Positions 18,461 to 27,459 of a stretch of DNA of 64,000 nucleotides are shown here, in pieces; within the stretch, counting starts at the first letter, position 1; each line of letters starts with the position of its first letter. Where the stretch lies: the NCBI GenBank assembly GCA_947498595.1, contig CANMKX010000004.1, positions 62,001-126,000 on the forward strand, written 5' to 3'. The notes beneath the pieces were generated by a model that was not told where the DNA came from, made no database searches, and saw only the letters and a list, made by a program, of their open reading frames with translations. Origin of the DNA: an uncultured Aquimarina sp. (lineage in GTDB: Bacteria > Bacteroidota > Bacteroidia > Flavobacteriales > Flavobacteriaceae). Made by a program: the position numbers and the translations under genes.

Positions 18461-19540
18461 TTACTTTGAGTTCGCTTTTTTATATATCCCAATTTCAAGT
18501 TCATCATTAGCATTCATTGTTGCACGATACATTCCTGCTGTATTAAATTCCATAGCAATATTTCCTTCGTGATCAATAGCAACAATACCACCTGTTCCTC
18601 CTAATGCTGTGAGTTTTTTTTGAATTACTAATGTTGCAGCTTCTTGTAATGATAATTCTTTATACTCCATTAATGCTGAAATATCATGAGCTACCATTCC
18701 TCTAATAAAATATTCTCCCCATCCTGTACTTGATACAGCACAAGTTGCATTATTTGCATAAGTTCCTGCTCCAATAATTGGAGAGTCTCCTATCCTATTC
18801 CATTTTTTATTGGTCATTCCTCCTGTGGATGTGCCGGCAGCCAAATTCCCTTGTTTGTCCAATGCTACACATCCTACGGTGCCAAATTTAGAATCTTTTA
18901 TGTCAGCATCATAGAAAACCGCTGTTTTTTCTGATGCTTGTTTCATTGCTATTTTTTCTTTCACTTTTTTCAAAGAGTTCATTCTATTCTCTGTATAAAA
19001 ATAAGATGGTTCTACTAACTCTATTCCTTTTTCTTTTGCAAATTGTTCAGCTCCTTTTCCAGATAATAATACGTGTGGTGAATTACTCATCACTTCTCGT
19101 GCCAAATTAATCGGATTTTTAATTATTGTTACTCCTGCAACTGCTCCAGCGTTAAGTGTAGCTCCATCCATTATCGAGGCATCTAACTCATTACGTTCTT
19201 CATTTGTAAAAACAGCACCTTTACCAGCATTAAAAAGTGGTGAATTTTCTAATACATTTATTGTTTTCTGTACAGCATCCATACTCGTTCTTCCATTTTT
19301 AAGAATGGTATGTCCGATACGAATTGCTTCTTCCAGTTTTGCTTTATAAGCTGCTTCTTTTTCAGCTGTCATGTTTTTTTTGAAAATAGTTCCTGCTCCT
19401 CCATGAATTACAATTCCAAAAGTAGGTTTCGCTTCCTGTTTTTCTATTTTAATTGATGTATCATCAGAAATTTCTTGGACTTTATTTTTACAGCTATAAA
19501 GTATTCCTAGACATAGAATACTTAGGATTATTTTTTTCAT
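18461..19540 (-). CDS. Isoaspartyl peptidase / L-asparaginase (Ntn-hydrolase), lipoprotein
   Basis: A 359-residue precursor with a lipoprotein signal (cysteine 17 in LYSCKNK). The domain begins FGIVIHGGAG. The autocleavage nucleophile is threonine 221 in SKFGTVGCVALD, and the substrate-binding GTSTGGMTNK and GDSPIIGAGTYA loops follow. The enzyme matures by self-cleavage before Thr221 into alpha and beta chains and cleaves beta-aspartyl peptides and asparagine. The lipoprotein signal places it in the envelope, which is common in Bacteroidota but not in the cytoplasmic E. coli enzyme. It is the first gene of the operon with the split 5'-nucleotidase. Confidence 0.93.
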   Translation of the reverse strand: MKKIILSILCLGILYSCKNKVQEISDDTSIKIEKQEAKPTFGIVIHGGAGTIFKKNMTAEKEAAYKAKLEEAIRIGHTILKNGRTSMDAVQKTINVLENSPLFNAGKGAVFTNEERNELDASIMDGATLNAGAVAGVTIIKNPINLAREVMSNSPHVLLSGKGAEQFAKEKGIELVEPSYFYTENRMNSLKKVKEKIAMKQASEKTAVFYDADIKDSKFGTVGCVALDKQGNLAAGTSTGGMTNKKWNRIGDSPIIGAGTYANNATCAVSSTGWGEYFIRGMVAHDISALMEYKELSLQEAATLVIQKKLTALGGTGGIVAIDHEGNIAMEFNTAGMYRATMNANDELEIGIYKKANSK

Positions 19541-19660
19541 CAGTACTTTAATTATTAGTCATTTGCTTCTATAAATCATTTATTTATAAAACAAATACTC
19601 TGTGATCTTTAAAGGTACTTATTTTTAAAAATATTCTTATTCAATACTATTTTTTATTAT

Positions 19661-19706
19661 AAAAATAGGAAATAATCCATTTCTAATTGGATTATTTCCT
19701 ATTTTT
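19661..19706. repeat. Perfect 19-bp palindrome upstream of the radical SAM gene
   Basis: AAAAATAGGAAATAATCCA at 19661-19679 is repeated in exact inverted form at 19688-19706, with an 8-base loop. It lies between two divergent genes, where no terminator is needed. The end of the right arm contains TATTTTTG (19700-19707), an exact -7 consensus for the gene starting at 19727. It could be a dimeric operator or a leader hairpin. Confidence 0.6.
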
Positions 19707-19726
19707 GCATTTATATTTTACATTTT

Positions 19727-20800
19727 TTGAAGCAAAATACTTACATAAAAGGAAGAGGTGCTCAAGATACTTCTGACAATCGATTTTCTGCATTGAACTA
19801 CGAAATGCGAGATGATTTTCTTAATTTTTGTGCTCTTGAAGGGGAAGCTACTAGGGATCATCGTACATCTTTTATAGATACTTTCCCTAAAACTATTATC
19901 AATAAGGTTAATAGTCCCGATGTAGGTATGAGCTATTCTCTTAATCCATATCAAGGTTGCGAACATGGTTGTATTTATTGTTATGCTCGTAACTCTCATG
20001 AATATTGGGGATATGGAGCTGGGTTAGATTTTGAGCAAAAAATATTAGTTAAAAAAAATGCTCCTGAATTATTAATTAAAAAAATTTGTCATAAAAATTG
20101 GGAGGCACGCCCTATAGTCCTTTCTGGTAATACAGATTGCTACCAACCAATAGAAAAGCAATTAAAAATTACGAGACGATTACTTGAGATTTTCTTAAAA
20201 TATAAACATCCAGTTGGTATAATAACCAAGAATGCGCTGATTCAAAGAGATATTGATATTTTGAGTGAATTGGCTAAGGATCGCCTCGTTTCTGTGTATA
20301 TTTCGATTACGTCTTTGGAGGAAAAGACTCGTAGAATTCTTGAACCTAGAACTGCTAGTATAGCAAAACGTTTGGCCACTGTTGAACAATTGAATGCTAA
20401 AGGAATTCCAACTAATGTGATGATGGCACCTATCATCCCATCCATTAATAGTCATGAAATTTTACCTCTTGTTAAAGAAGTTGCTAATAGAGGAGCTACA
20501 CAAGTAGGTTATACTGTTGTTCGTCTTAATGGGGCTATTGGTGAAATTTTCTCCAAATGGTTAGAGAAAACATTACCTGATCGCAAAGAGAAAGTATTAC
20601 ATCAAATAGCTGATTGTCATAATGGGACTTTACATGACACTAACTTTAAGACTCGTATGGTAGGTTCTGGTATTATCGCAGATCAAATTAAACAACAATT
20701 CGATATTGCTAGAAAAAAATATCTTCCTATTAAGGAGAAGTCTACACTTAATTGTTCTTTACATCATCTGCATAAAAACGATCAATTGCGGTTATTCTAA
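19727..20800 (+). CDS. PA0069-type radical SAM protein
   Basis: A 357-residue radical SAM enzyme. The [4Fe-4S] cluster cysteines C78, C82 and C85 lie in GCEHGCIYCYARNSHEYWGY, whose YARNSHEY extension is diagnostic of the PA0069/Rv2578c family related to spore photoproduct lyase. The start is a TTG (M-K-Q-N-T); no in-frame ATG is available before residue 27. The leader downstream of the candidate -7 box would be only about a dozen bases. Family function is unknown; it probably generates a 5'-deoxyadenosyl radical. It is a single-gene unit. Confidence 0.88.
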   Translation: MKQNTYIKGRGAQDTSDNRFSALNYEMRDDFLNFCALEGEATRDHRTSFIDTFPKTIINKVNSPDVGMSYSLNPYQGCEHGCIYCYARNSHEYWGYGAGLDFEQKILVKKNAPELLIKKICHKNWEARPIVLSGNTDCYQPIEKQLKITRRLLEIFLKYKHPVGIITKNALIQRDIDILSELAKDRLVSVYISITSLEEKTRRILEPRTASIAKRLATVEQLNAKGIPTNVMMAPIIPSINSHEILPLVKEVANRGATQVGYTVVRLNGAIGEIFSKWLEKTLPDRKEKVLHQIADCHNGTLHDTNFKTRMVGSGIIADQIKQQFDIARKKYLPIKEKSTLNCSLHHLHKNDQLRLF

Positions 20801-20882
20801 TTTTTTTAGTTAATTTGGTTGTTTTATAGTTAGTATTTTAACAATAGAACAGAAATAACTGTTATCAACATCGATCTAAAAA

Positions 20883-22628
20883 ATGAGAATCCCCCTATTT
20901 CATTATGTATTTGTTTTCTTTCTGTACTGCCAACTTTCTTATACACAGACACCTGACTCTTTAGCTTTTAAAAGTATAAAACAACTTCATGAACTAATAG
21001 CAAAAAGTGATAATAGTAATACTGCAAATATTATCACATTAACAAATCAGTTATATCAAACTGCTATTAAGGAAAAAGATTTTGAAAATGCAGCAAGAGC
21101 TTATATTATACAAAGCGTACATTTTTTAGATATTGGTCAAAATAAAAATGCGCTTCATGCAATTGATCAAGCAATCGAAATTTCTCAAAAATATGATTTA
21201 GATCCATTATTATTAGCCGCTACTAATCTTAAAGGGAATCACTATTTTGACATTGAAGCCTATGATATGGCTACTCAACAATATTACAAAGCTCAAAAAC
21301 TTGCTCAAGATTTAAATTCTAAAGGTTATCAAATTGCTATTAAAGCTAACCTTGGACTTGTTATGTCTAGAACTGGAGATCTAGATACTGCTTTAAAAGA
21401 ATTACACGAAAGTCTTGCTTTAATGGGAACTCCAAAGAATGGATCTTCTCAAAATCAAGCTTTGACACATACTCGAATTAGCGAAATATTTATAAAAAAA
21501 AATGAATTAGATTCGGCTTTATTTCACAATACTATAGGCCATACTCTTGCCAAAAATGATAGCGTAACTAATATTGTAATTGATGCACTAATGCATCGTG
21601 GTATTATTTTCTTAAATAAAAAAGAGTTGGTTACTGCTTTGGAACATTTAGAAGAAGCAAAAAAAATAAGTCATGAAACCAATGACTTTGTTTTCATTCA
21701 TAAAATATCCAATCTCATAGCTGAATGTAAGTATGAGCAGGGATTGTATCAAGAAAGTATTCGTTTATTAACTGATTCTCTCTCAAATTTAGAAAAAAGC
21801 GATTACAATTCTGATGAACTTAGTAGGTGTTATAAACTACTAGGAAAAGCATATAATAAGATTGGTAATCATGAGCAATCCAATATCTATTACGAAAAAC
21901 ATATTTTAAGTCTATCTGTTTTGAATAATAAAAATGCGAAAGCAAATCATGAAATTTCGGATAAATCAAAAACAAATTACGAAAATGCAATTCAGTCTCT
22001 TGAAAAACAAAAGAAAAAACAAAAGAACTCTCTGACTTTCTTAACTATTTCTTTAACTATTTTGGGAGTTGCTTTAATTATTTTTCTGATCATACTTATT
22101 AGATCTAAAAAAAAGAATCAAGCAAAATTCAAAAATTTACTTCAAAGAATAGAATCTTACGAGCAAAAAATGGAAGCCTCCAGACTTGAAAAAAAGAATA
22201 CTCCTACACTTATTTCTGTAATTGACACAAAAGATTCTACTTTATCAACTGTTACAACTCCTGAAGTTGAAATTAATCAAAACACATTTGATCATATAAT
22301 CGAAGGATTAAAAAAACTAGAGGAACAAGAGTTCTATTTAAAAAAAGAATGCAATCTTTATAATGTTGCCAAAAAAATTAAAACAAATACTTCTTATCTT
22401 TCTAAAACTATCAATTCTCATTTTCAAAAAAATTTCAACACTTACATTAATGATTTAAGAATTAACTATGCTATTGTTCGTTTAAAAAATGATGCTAAAT
22501 TTCGTTCTTATTCTATTAAATCAATAGCTCATGAATTGGGATATAAAAGTGCTGATTCGTTTTCAAAATACTTTAAAATCCACACTGGTTTATTACCTTC
22601 TTTTTACATAAAACAATTCAAATCTTAA
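20883..22628 (+). CDS. TPR sensor with C-terminal AraC-type DNA-binding domain
   Basis: A 581-residue one-component regulator of a type common in Flavobacteria. It has a signal peptide (ending near SYTQ), periplasmic TPR repeats (about residues 60-340), a coiled segment, one transmembrane helix (about 383-403, LTISLTILGVALIIFLIIL) and a cytoplasmic AraC-type double helix-turn-helix (about 475-581: YNVAKKIKTNTSYLSKTIN, then SIKSIAHELGYKSADSFSKYFK). The periplasmic repeats presumably sense a ligand or protein and signal across the membrane. The neighbouring genes give no target. Confidence 0.88.
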   Translation: MRIPLFHYVFVFFLYCQLSYTQTPDSLAFKSIKQLHELIAKSDNSNTANIITLTNQLYQTAIKEKDFENAARAYIIQSVHFLDIGQNKNALHAIDQAIEISQKYDLDPLLLAATNLKGNHYFDIEAYDMATQQYYKAQKLAQDLNSKGYQIAIKANLGLVMSRTGDLDTALKELHESLALMGTPKNGSSQNQALTHTRISEIFIKKNELDSALFHNTIGHTLAKNDSVTNIVIDALMHRGIIFLNKKELVTALEHLEEAKKISHETNDFVFIHKISNLIAECKYEQGLYQESIRLLTDSLSNLEKSDYNSDELSRCYKLLGKAYNKIGNHEQSNIYYEKHILSLSVLNNKNAKANHEISDKSKTNYENAIQSLEKQKKKQKNSLTFLTISLTILGVALIIFLIILIRSKKKNQAKFKNLLQRIESYEQKMEASRLEKKNTPTLISVIDTKDSTLSTVTTPEVEINQNTFDHIIEGLKKLEEQEFYLKKECNLYNVAKKIKTNTSYLSKTINSHFQKNFNTYINDLRINYAIVRLKNDAKFRSYSIKSIAHELGYKSADSFSKYFKIHTGLLPSFYIKQFKS

Positions 22629-22681
22629 GTTTTTCATCAAAAAACACTCCTTAATTTATAAAAAAAGGGTTCTTCATATTT

Positions 22682-22699
22682 TGTGTTTCAAGAAACACA
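22682..22699. repeat. Short palindrome downstream of the TPR/AraC gene
   Basis: TGTGTTTC-AA-GAAACACA is a perfect 8-bp inverted repeat with no following T-run. It may be an operator for the downstream gene or a weak hairpin. Confidence 0.35.
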
Positions 22700-22766
22700 C
22701 AAACAACACAAAACACTATATATAAGCTATTTAAAAACAAAAACACCACCCTTTTTTCTTAAAAAT

Positions 22767-22775
22767 GGGGTAACA
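22767..22775 (+). promoter_or_regulatory. GGGGTAACA element, candidate ECF-type -35 region
   Basis: This 9-mer is identical to elements at 36057-36065 and 60085-60093, both placed at ECF sigma loci. Here it lies 81 bases before the gene at 22857. No sigma gene is adjacent, so this copy is the weakest of the three. Confidence 0.3.
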
Positions 22776-22856
22776 ACTGTTGTTTGTTTGATTTTTAAAC
22801 AAGTACTTTGTATCACAATCAAGAAACGGATTAATTAATTTGTAATAACTGAGATA

Positions 22857-23234
22857 ATGAAAAAACTTATTGGAGTATTTGTACTTGGAATGGCGATAGG
22901 TTTAAGTTTATATTCTTGGTCATTAATAACTGTTGAAGAAGATAAATCTAGTGCTATTTTAAATGCATTAACATCGAATTGTGAGTGTGAAGAAATAAAG
23001 CAGTTTTTATATGTTAAAGGGGTAGGAATTTCTCCTGAAGAAATTTCTACAGAAACTGCTGAATACAGCCTTAAAAATTGTTCTTATACAAACTTGGATT
23101 CTGAAGTACTAAGAATCCATTCTATATTATTAAAAGAAGTACACGGGTATACTGATATTGATCAATTATCATTAGAATTCGTAAAAAACAACAAACATAC
23201 ATTAATCACTATACGTAACGGTATAATCAATTAA
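22857..23234 (+). CDS. Small membrane-anchored protein of unknown function
   Basis: A 125-residue protein with an N-terminal hydrophobic stretch (LIGVFVLGMAIGLSLYSW) that may be an uncleaved anchor or signal peptide. The soluble part has three cysteines (CECEE, NCSYTN) and no recognised domain. It follows a 228-base spacer containing a palindrome and a GGGGTAACA element, and a tiny hydrophobic open frame follows 10 bases after its stop. Confidence 0.55.
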   Translation: MKKLIGVFVLGMAIGLSLYSWSLITVEEDKSSAILNALTSNCECEEIKQFLYVKGVGISPEEISTETAEYSLKNCSYTNLDSEVLRIHSILLKEVHGYTDIDQLSLEFVKNNKHTLITIRNGIIN

Positions 23235-23244
23235 AAACAACATT

Positions 23245-23328
23245 ATGATTGCTTTATTAAAAATAATATTGGTTCTTATTTTAAAGTATTTAGTTTTTGC
23301 AGTTAACTATTTAATTAATTTATTTTAA
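23245..23328 (+). CDS. Candidate 27-residue hydrophobic microprotein
   Basis: An ATG frame 10 bases after the preceding stop encodes 27 residues, almost all hydrophobic (MIALLKIILVLILKYL, then VFAVNYLINLF), with two lysines. This is the size of one membrane helix. It resembles small membrane microproteins or type I toxins in shape only; no antitoxin RNA was identified. A weak hairpin at 23358-23380 follows. Translation is unproven. Confidence 0.35.
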   Translation: MIALLKIILVLILKYLVFAVNYLINLF

Positions 23329-23357
23329 AAACCAATAATCAAAAAAACGAAAGTGTG

Positions 23358-23380
23358 TTACTCCATGGGGTAAGGAGTAA
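23358..23380. terminator. Weak hairpin after the microprotein frame
   Basis: TTACTCC (23358-23364) pairs with GGAGTAA (23374-23380) across a 9-base loop. No T-run follows directly, so termination is uncertain. Confidence 0.3.
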
Positions 23381-23400
23381 GGGGAATTGTTTTATTGGTA

Positions 23401-23428
23401 ATGGTAGTCTATTATTAAAGACTACCAT
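23401..23428 (-). terminator. Hairpin overlapping the stop of the HD hydrolase gene
   Basis: ATGGTAGTCT (23401-23410) pairs with AGACTACCAT (23419-23428). The stem spans the stop codon at 23415-23417 on the minus strand. There is no T-run, so it may act in termination or 3'-end protection of the lipid operon mRNA. Confidence 0.4.
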
Positions 23429-24068
23429 TCCATTCCTTGTAAAATTGTTCTAAAAACTGTTCCATAAACAGATGGCGTTTATTCGCTATCTGTTTTCCTG
23501 TTTTTGTATTCATCCTATCCTTAAGCAACAATAGCTTCTCATAAAAATGATTTATAGTAGGTGTTTTTGACGCTTTATACTCCTCCTTAGTCATATTCAT
23601 CTGCGGATCAATTTCGGGATCATAGAGCGCTCTATTCTTAAACCCTCCATAATTAAAGCATCTAGCAATACCTATCGCTCCAATAGCATCTAATCGATCT
23701 GCATCTTGAACAACATCTAACTCTAAGGATTTAAACTGTTGCTTTACATTTCCTCCTTTGAATGAAATATTTTCAATAATTTTTACAACATGCTCGATCG
23801 TTTCTTCCGAAACTTTAATTTCTTCTAAAAACACTCTTGCTTTTCTAGGCCCTACAGTTTCGTCTCCATTATGAAACTTAGAATCGGCTATATCATGTAA
23901 CAATGCTCCTAAAGAAACAACAAGCGAATCTACAGATTCGCTTGCCGCTATTAATTGTGTATTTTTAAAAACTCTTTCTATATGAAACCAGTCATGTCCT
24001 CCTTCAGCTCCTTTCAAGGTTTCTTTTACAAAAGAAATCGTTTTTTCAACAATATCTTTTTCAATCAT
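23415..24068 (-). CDS. HD-domain hydrolase
   Basis: A 217-residue metal-dependent phosphohydrolase of the YedJ/YpgQ type. The HD motif is complete: H20 in GHDWFHIERV, the HD pair in LGALLHDIADSKFH, and a later Asp in DVVQDADRLDAIGAIGIARCF. Members cleave nucleotide or other phosphate esters, but the physiological substrate is generally unknown. It is the third gene of an apparent operon with plsC and the acyl-ACP desaturase, starting 8 bases after the desaturase stop. Confidence 0.88.
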   Translation of the reverse strand: MIEKDIVEKTISFVKETLKGAEGGHDWFHIERVFKNTQLIAASESVDSLVVSLGALLHDIADSKFHNGDETVGPRKARVFLEEIKVSEETIEHVVKIIENISFKGGNVKQQFKSLELDVVQDADRLDAIGAIGIARCFNYGGFKNRALYDPEIDPQMNMTKEEYKASKTPTINHFYEKLLLLKDRMNTKTGKQIANKRHLFMEQFLEQFYKEWNGSL

Positions 24069-24076
24069 TCTTCAAT

Positions 24077-25081
24077 TTATCGTATTAATGATGGTTCATT
24101 AACCCATTTAAATTTATAAACTTCGTCTGGAATTACCAATCGATCATTTATACGTTGCATTCTAGATGGCAATCTCATTAAATAATCTCTTGCTTTTTCA
24201 GCTTCATCTGTAAGCTCTGTTATTTTATCTATTTCCCAACGATCTATCAATTTTTTCATAATATCGATATAATCTTGAGATGTATATACTCCTATACGTT
24301 GTGCTGCGTATGAAAATTCTTCAAACGCTGTACCTATAGACTCTCCAGACTCTCTTAAAAAATGTGCTGGCATTACTATTTTACGTTTCATCATATCGCA
24401 AAACGCCAACATCATTTGACTTGGATCAACTTCAAATATATTTTTAACAAATTCACTATATGCATGGTGATGACGCATTTCATCTCCAGCAATAATCTTA
24501 CACATTTTTGACAATGCCTTGTTAGAATACTGTTTAGCCATTTTTGCAACACGATTGTGCGATACATATGTTGCTAATTCTTGGAAACTTGTATAGACAA
24601 AGTTTTTATATGGGTCTCTATCTGTTCCAATATCAAATCCATCACTAATCAAATGTTGCGTTGTACGTTCAACTTCAATCATATTTACACGACCTGACAA
24701 GTATAGATATTTATTAAGAACATCTCCGTGTCTATTTTCTTCTCCTGTCCAATAACGAACCCACTTTGCCCATCCGTTATCTTTACCATCTTCATGTTGG
24801 TTCACCCCTTGAACATCCATTAACCAAGATTCGTAAGTAGGTAACGCTTCTTCAGTAATAGTATCTCCTACTAAAACTACCCAAAAATCATATGGTAGTT
24901 CTTTTGCTAATTCTCTAAGTTCTTTTACTTCATCAAAAAATGTATCTTCATTTTGAGAGTCTGGTAAAAAATCTGTTGGTTGCCATATTTTGTCTACAGG
25001 TATTAAAAATTTTTCTACGAAAGAATCAACTTTCTTTTCTAATAACTGCATTACTTCTAATCTAATGTTATCTAAAGCCAT
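24077..25081 (-). CDS. Acyl-ACP desaturase (ferritin-like di-iron)
   Basis: A 334-residue soluble fatty acid desaturase. The di-iron ligands are in EENRHGDVLNKY and DEMRHHHAYSEF, the paired E-x-x-R-H / D-E-x-R-H motifs of the stearoyl-ACP desaturase family. It would introduce a double bond into an acyl chain bound to acyl carrier protein, using a ferredoxin. It lies 11 bases downstream of plsC in the same operon, consistent with tuning phospholipid unsaturation. Confidence 0.93.
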   Translation of the reverse strand: MALDNIRLEVMQLLEKKVDSFVEKFLIPVDKIWQPTDFLPDSQNEDTFFDEVKELRELAKELPYDFWVVLVGDTITEEALPTYESWLMDVQGVNQHEDGKDNGWAKWVRYWTGEENRHGDVLNKYLYLSGRVNMIEVERTTQHLISDGFDIGTDRDPYKNFVYTSFQELATYVSHNRVAKMAKQYSNKALSKMCKIIAGDEMRHHHAYSEFVKNIFEVDPSQMMLAFCDMMKRKIVMPAHFLRESGESIGTAFEEFSYAAQRIGVYTSQDYIDIMKKLIDRWEIDKITELTDEAEKARDYLMRLPSRMQRINDRLVIPDEVYKFKWVNEPSLIR

Positions 25082-25092
25082 TGCATGTGGGG

Positions 25093-25836
25093 TTAATTTT
25101 TTATTCTCGCCGTTACGCGGTTTTCAACTTTTTCGAGTAGTTCTCCTACTTCATAATCGTCTATCTCAAGGGGTTCTTGAACTTCTAGAGATAGTTTCAC
25201 ACCTACTCCCATCGGGAAGTTTCCAAATCTAACTAATTTCCAGCTATTGTTTATTGTTACAGGTACTACTAAAGCTTTTGGAGCTTTTTTAAATAATATT
25301 TTAAGTCCTGTATGCGCAAACTTTTTAGGTGTTCCGTCTTTACTTCTTGTACCTTCAGGAAAAATCACTGCTGCAAACTTATTTTTTGCTATATATTTAC
25401 CAAAACCAGATAAAGCTGGTAATGATTGTTTTGGATTTCTTCTATCTATTAATACAGATCCACCGTTTCTCAAATTAAACGAAATACTTGGTAATCCTTT
25501 TCCTAATTCAATTTTAGAAATAAATTTCGGCGAATTTTTATGCATTTTCCATGATATTAATGGAATATCAAACATGCTTTGGTGATTCGCTGCTATAATC
25601 AGTGGCCTATCTACTGGTAAATTATGTTTATTCTTATATGTAATAGAAGTTCCTAAAATGTGTAAACATCTCAGCAACATCAAGTTCATATAATTTACAA
25701 TTGTTTTATGCCCTTTAGCTCCACCTATCTTTAAACCTATCCATTGTAAAGGGTGAAACACTAGTAATGTTAATCCAAAAAACAAATAAAATAATATTGT
25801 TAGTGGATATGATATTATTTTTTTAATTAGTTCCAT
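25093..25836 (-). CDS. plsC: 1-acyl-sn-glycerol-3-phosphate acyltransferase
   Basis: A 247-residue membrane-associated acyltransferase. It has an N-terminal hydrophobic anchor (YPLTILFYLFFGLTLLVF), the catalytic HX4D motif H85-QSMF-D90 and the glycerophosphate-binding FPEGTRSKDG. It makes phosphatidic acid from lysophosphatidic acid at the inner membrane. It is the first gene of the run plsC, acyl-ACP desaturase, HD hydrolase, so lipid synthesis and unsaturation are co-expressed. Confidence 0.92.
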   Translation of the reverse strand: MELIKKIISYPLTILFYLFFGLTLLVFHPLQWIGLKIGGAKGHKTIVNYMNLMLLRCLHILGTSITYKNKHNLPVDRPLIIAANHQSMFDIPLISWKMHKNSPKFISKIELGKGLPSISFNLRNGGSVLIDRRNPKQSLPALSGFGKYIAKNKFAAVIFPEGTRSKDGTPKKFAHTGLKILFKKAPKALVVPVTINNSWKLVRFGNFPMGVGVKLSLEVQEPLEIDDYEVGELLEKVENRVTARIKN

Positions 25837-25929
25837 CGTCTTAATTAAGCACTAATTAGAATTATTATAAATTAAATTTCGCGCAAGGTCGAACTTTATT
25901 TTCAGTAAACCAATCTTTTTAAGAAAATA

Positions 25930-25956
25930 AAAACCGTCTGTAAATCAAACGGTTTT
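25930..25956 (-). terminator. Rho-independent terminator of the bacilliredoxin gene
   Basis: AAAACCGT (25930-25937) pairs with ACGGTTTT (25949-25956), with T-rich sequence beyond it on the minus strand. It separates bacilliredoxin from plsC. Confidence 0.8.
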
Positions 25957-25986
25957 CTTCTAATAATCTTACTAGAATTGTTTTTC

Positions 25987-26397
25987 TTAACAATGCTCGT
26001 TATAAGCATCTTTTAAGTTTTCCGCTATCATTTCAGCTGGTCGTCCTTCAATATGGTGACGTTCTAACATATGTACTAATTCTCCATCTTTAAATAACGC
26101 CATAGATGGTGATGATGGAGGAAAAGGAATCATATATCCTCTAGCTGTATTTACTGCTTCTTTATCAACTCCAGCAAAAACAGTTACTAAATTATCTGGC
26201 TTTTTATCATTATTCAATGATTCTCTTGCTCCTGGTCTTGCATTTGCAGCGGCACATCCACATACTGAATTTACAACTACTAAAGTTGTTCCTTTTTCTG
26301 TCATAGCTCCTTCTACATCTGCAACTGTATGCAATTCTTTAAAACCAATATTTGTTAAATCTTCGCGCATTGGCTTTACTAAATCTGCTGGGTACAT
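25987..26397 (-). CDS. Bacilliredoxin (BrxA/BrxB family)
   Basis: A 136-residue thioredoxin-fold protein of the YphP/YqiW family. The active site is SVCGCAAANARPGA, the CGC motif of BrxA/BrxB, and the domain ends with FKDGELVHMLERHHIEGR. In Firmicutes these proteins remove bacillithiol from oxidised proteins; many Bacteroidota have them with less clear thiol partners. It is a single gene between its own -7 box and terminator. Confidence 0.93.
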   Translation of the reverse strand: MYPADLVKPMREDLTNIGFKELHTVADVEGAMTEKGTTLVVVNSVCGCAAANARPGARESLNNDKKPDNLVTVFAGVDKEAVNTARGYMIPFPPSSPSMALFKDGELVHMLERHHIEGRPAEMIAENLKDAYNEHC

Positions 26398-26430
26398 ATT
26401 ATATTTTTATTTTGTTATCAAATTGTATTA

Positions 26431-26438
26431 CAAAGATA
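26431..26438 (-). promoter_or_regulatory. Putative -7 box of the bacilliredoxin gene
   Basis: The minus strand reads TATCTTTG, an exact TAnnTTTG match 34 bases before the start codon. Confidence 0.5.
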
Positions 26439-26592
26439 CGAATTATCTATTACACCTAGAACTACTGCCATGTCGTCATTAATTTTGCATCTCTATTTGT
26501 TATTTCATGAATTTCTGGTAACAAACTCCTTATAATATATACTTATTTATACATCAAAAATACTATGGCAAGGTTATCGTAGTTATTAAATT

Positions 26593-26600
26593 TATATTTG
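26593..26600 (+). promoter_or_regulatory. Putative -7 box of the DnaJ-like gene
   Basis: TATATTTG matches TAnnTTTG and lies 14 bases before the ATG at 26615, implying a very short leader. Confidence 0.5.
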
Positions 26601-26614
26601 TTAAAAAATTATTT

Positions 26615-27349
26615 ATGGTAAAATGGATTGCTGCCCTACTTGGTTTTACTTTTTTTAGACTTCCAGGTGCTATTCTAGGTTTTATTTTAGGAACTCTTAT
26701 CGATAATACACTAAGTGGTCATAAAAAAACTTCTGTAAAATCGGTTTTTGATCAAAAGCCAAAAGTAAGTCCTGGAGATTTTGAATTAAATCTATTATCG
26801 TTGGCTTCAATTGTTATTAAAGCTGACGGAAAAGTTAATCAAACTGAATTAGATTATGTTCGTCAATACTTCGTTAATTCATATGGTAAGGATCATGCCA
26901 ATGCAATTTTTAAAACGTTTAATGAAATCATAAAAAAACGGGAGATTTCCTCTCATCGTATTTGTTTGTATCTAACACAACGTACTCGATATGCATCTCG
27001 TTTACAAATTTTACATTTTTTATTTGGCATTGCTAAGGCTGATGGTCTTGTTAGTGAAGCTGAAGCATCGGAAATAGAAAAGATGGCTGGTTTTTTAAGA
27101 GTTAATCACAGTGATTTTAAAAGTATTAAGGCTATGTTTTTTCAAACAGCTGATACTGCTTATAAAATTTTAGAAATTGATAAATCTGCCTCTAATGCTG
27201 AAGTTAAAAAAGCTTTTAGAAATATGGCTAAAAAACATCATCCTGATAAAGTTCAACATTTGGGAGAAGTATACGCCAAAGGAGCTGAAGCTAAATTTAG
27301 AGAAGTACAAAAAGCATATGAGCAAATTCAAAAAGAAAGAGGTTTATAA
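26615..27349 (+). CDS. DjlA-like membrane co-chaperone (TerB plus J domain)
   Basis: A 244-residue protein laid out like DjlA: an N-terminal glycine-rich transmembrane segment (LPGAILGFILGTLID), a TerB-like helical domain (LLSLASIVIKADGKVNQTE, then FGIAKADGLVSEAEA) and a C-terminal J domain (AYKILEIDKSASNAEVKKAF with HPD in KKHHPDKV). The J domain stimulates DnaK ATPase; the anchor confines it to the inner membrane. It is a single gene with its own promoter. Confidence 0.9.
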   Translation: MVKWIAALLGFTFFRLPGAILGFILGTLIDNTLSGHKKTSVKSVFDQKPKVSPGDFELNLLSLASIVIKADGKVNQTELDYVRQYFVNSYGKDHANAIFKTFNEIIKKREISSHRICLYLTQRTRYASRLQILHFLFGIAKADGLVSEAEASEIEKMAGFLRVNHSDFKSIKAMFFQTADTAYKILEIDKSASNAEVKKAFRNMAKKHHPDKVQHLGEVYAKGAEAKFREVQKAYEQIQKERGL

Positions 27350-27459
27350 TCGTATCAAATGTCTATATCTATTCTAAAATACTCATGAATCCTACTTTTT
27401 TTCTTTATCTTTAATCTTAAGAATTATCACACATCTATCACTCATAAATCATTTTCTCT

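Noticed and set aside
25247..25585. 112-codon frame antisense to plsC
   Set aside because: Shadow of the acyltransferase gene, whose HX4D and FPEGTR motifs confirm the other strand.
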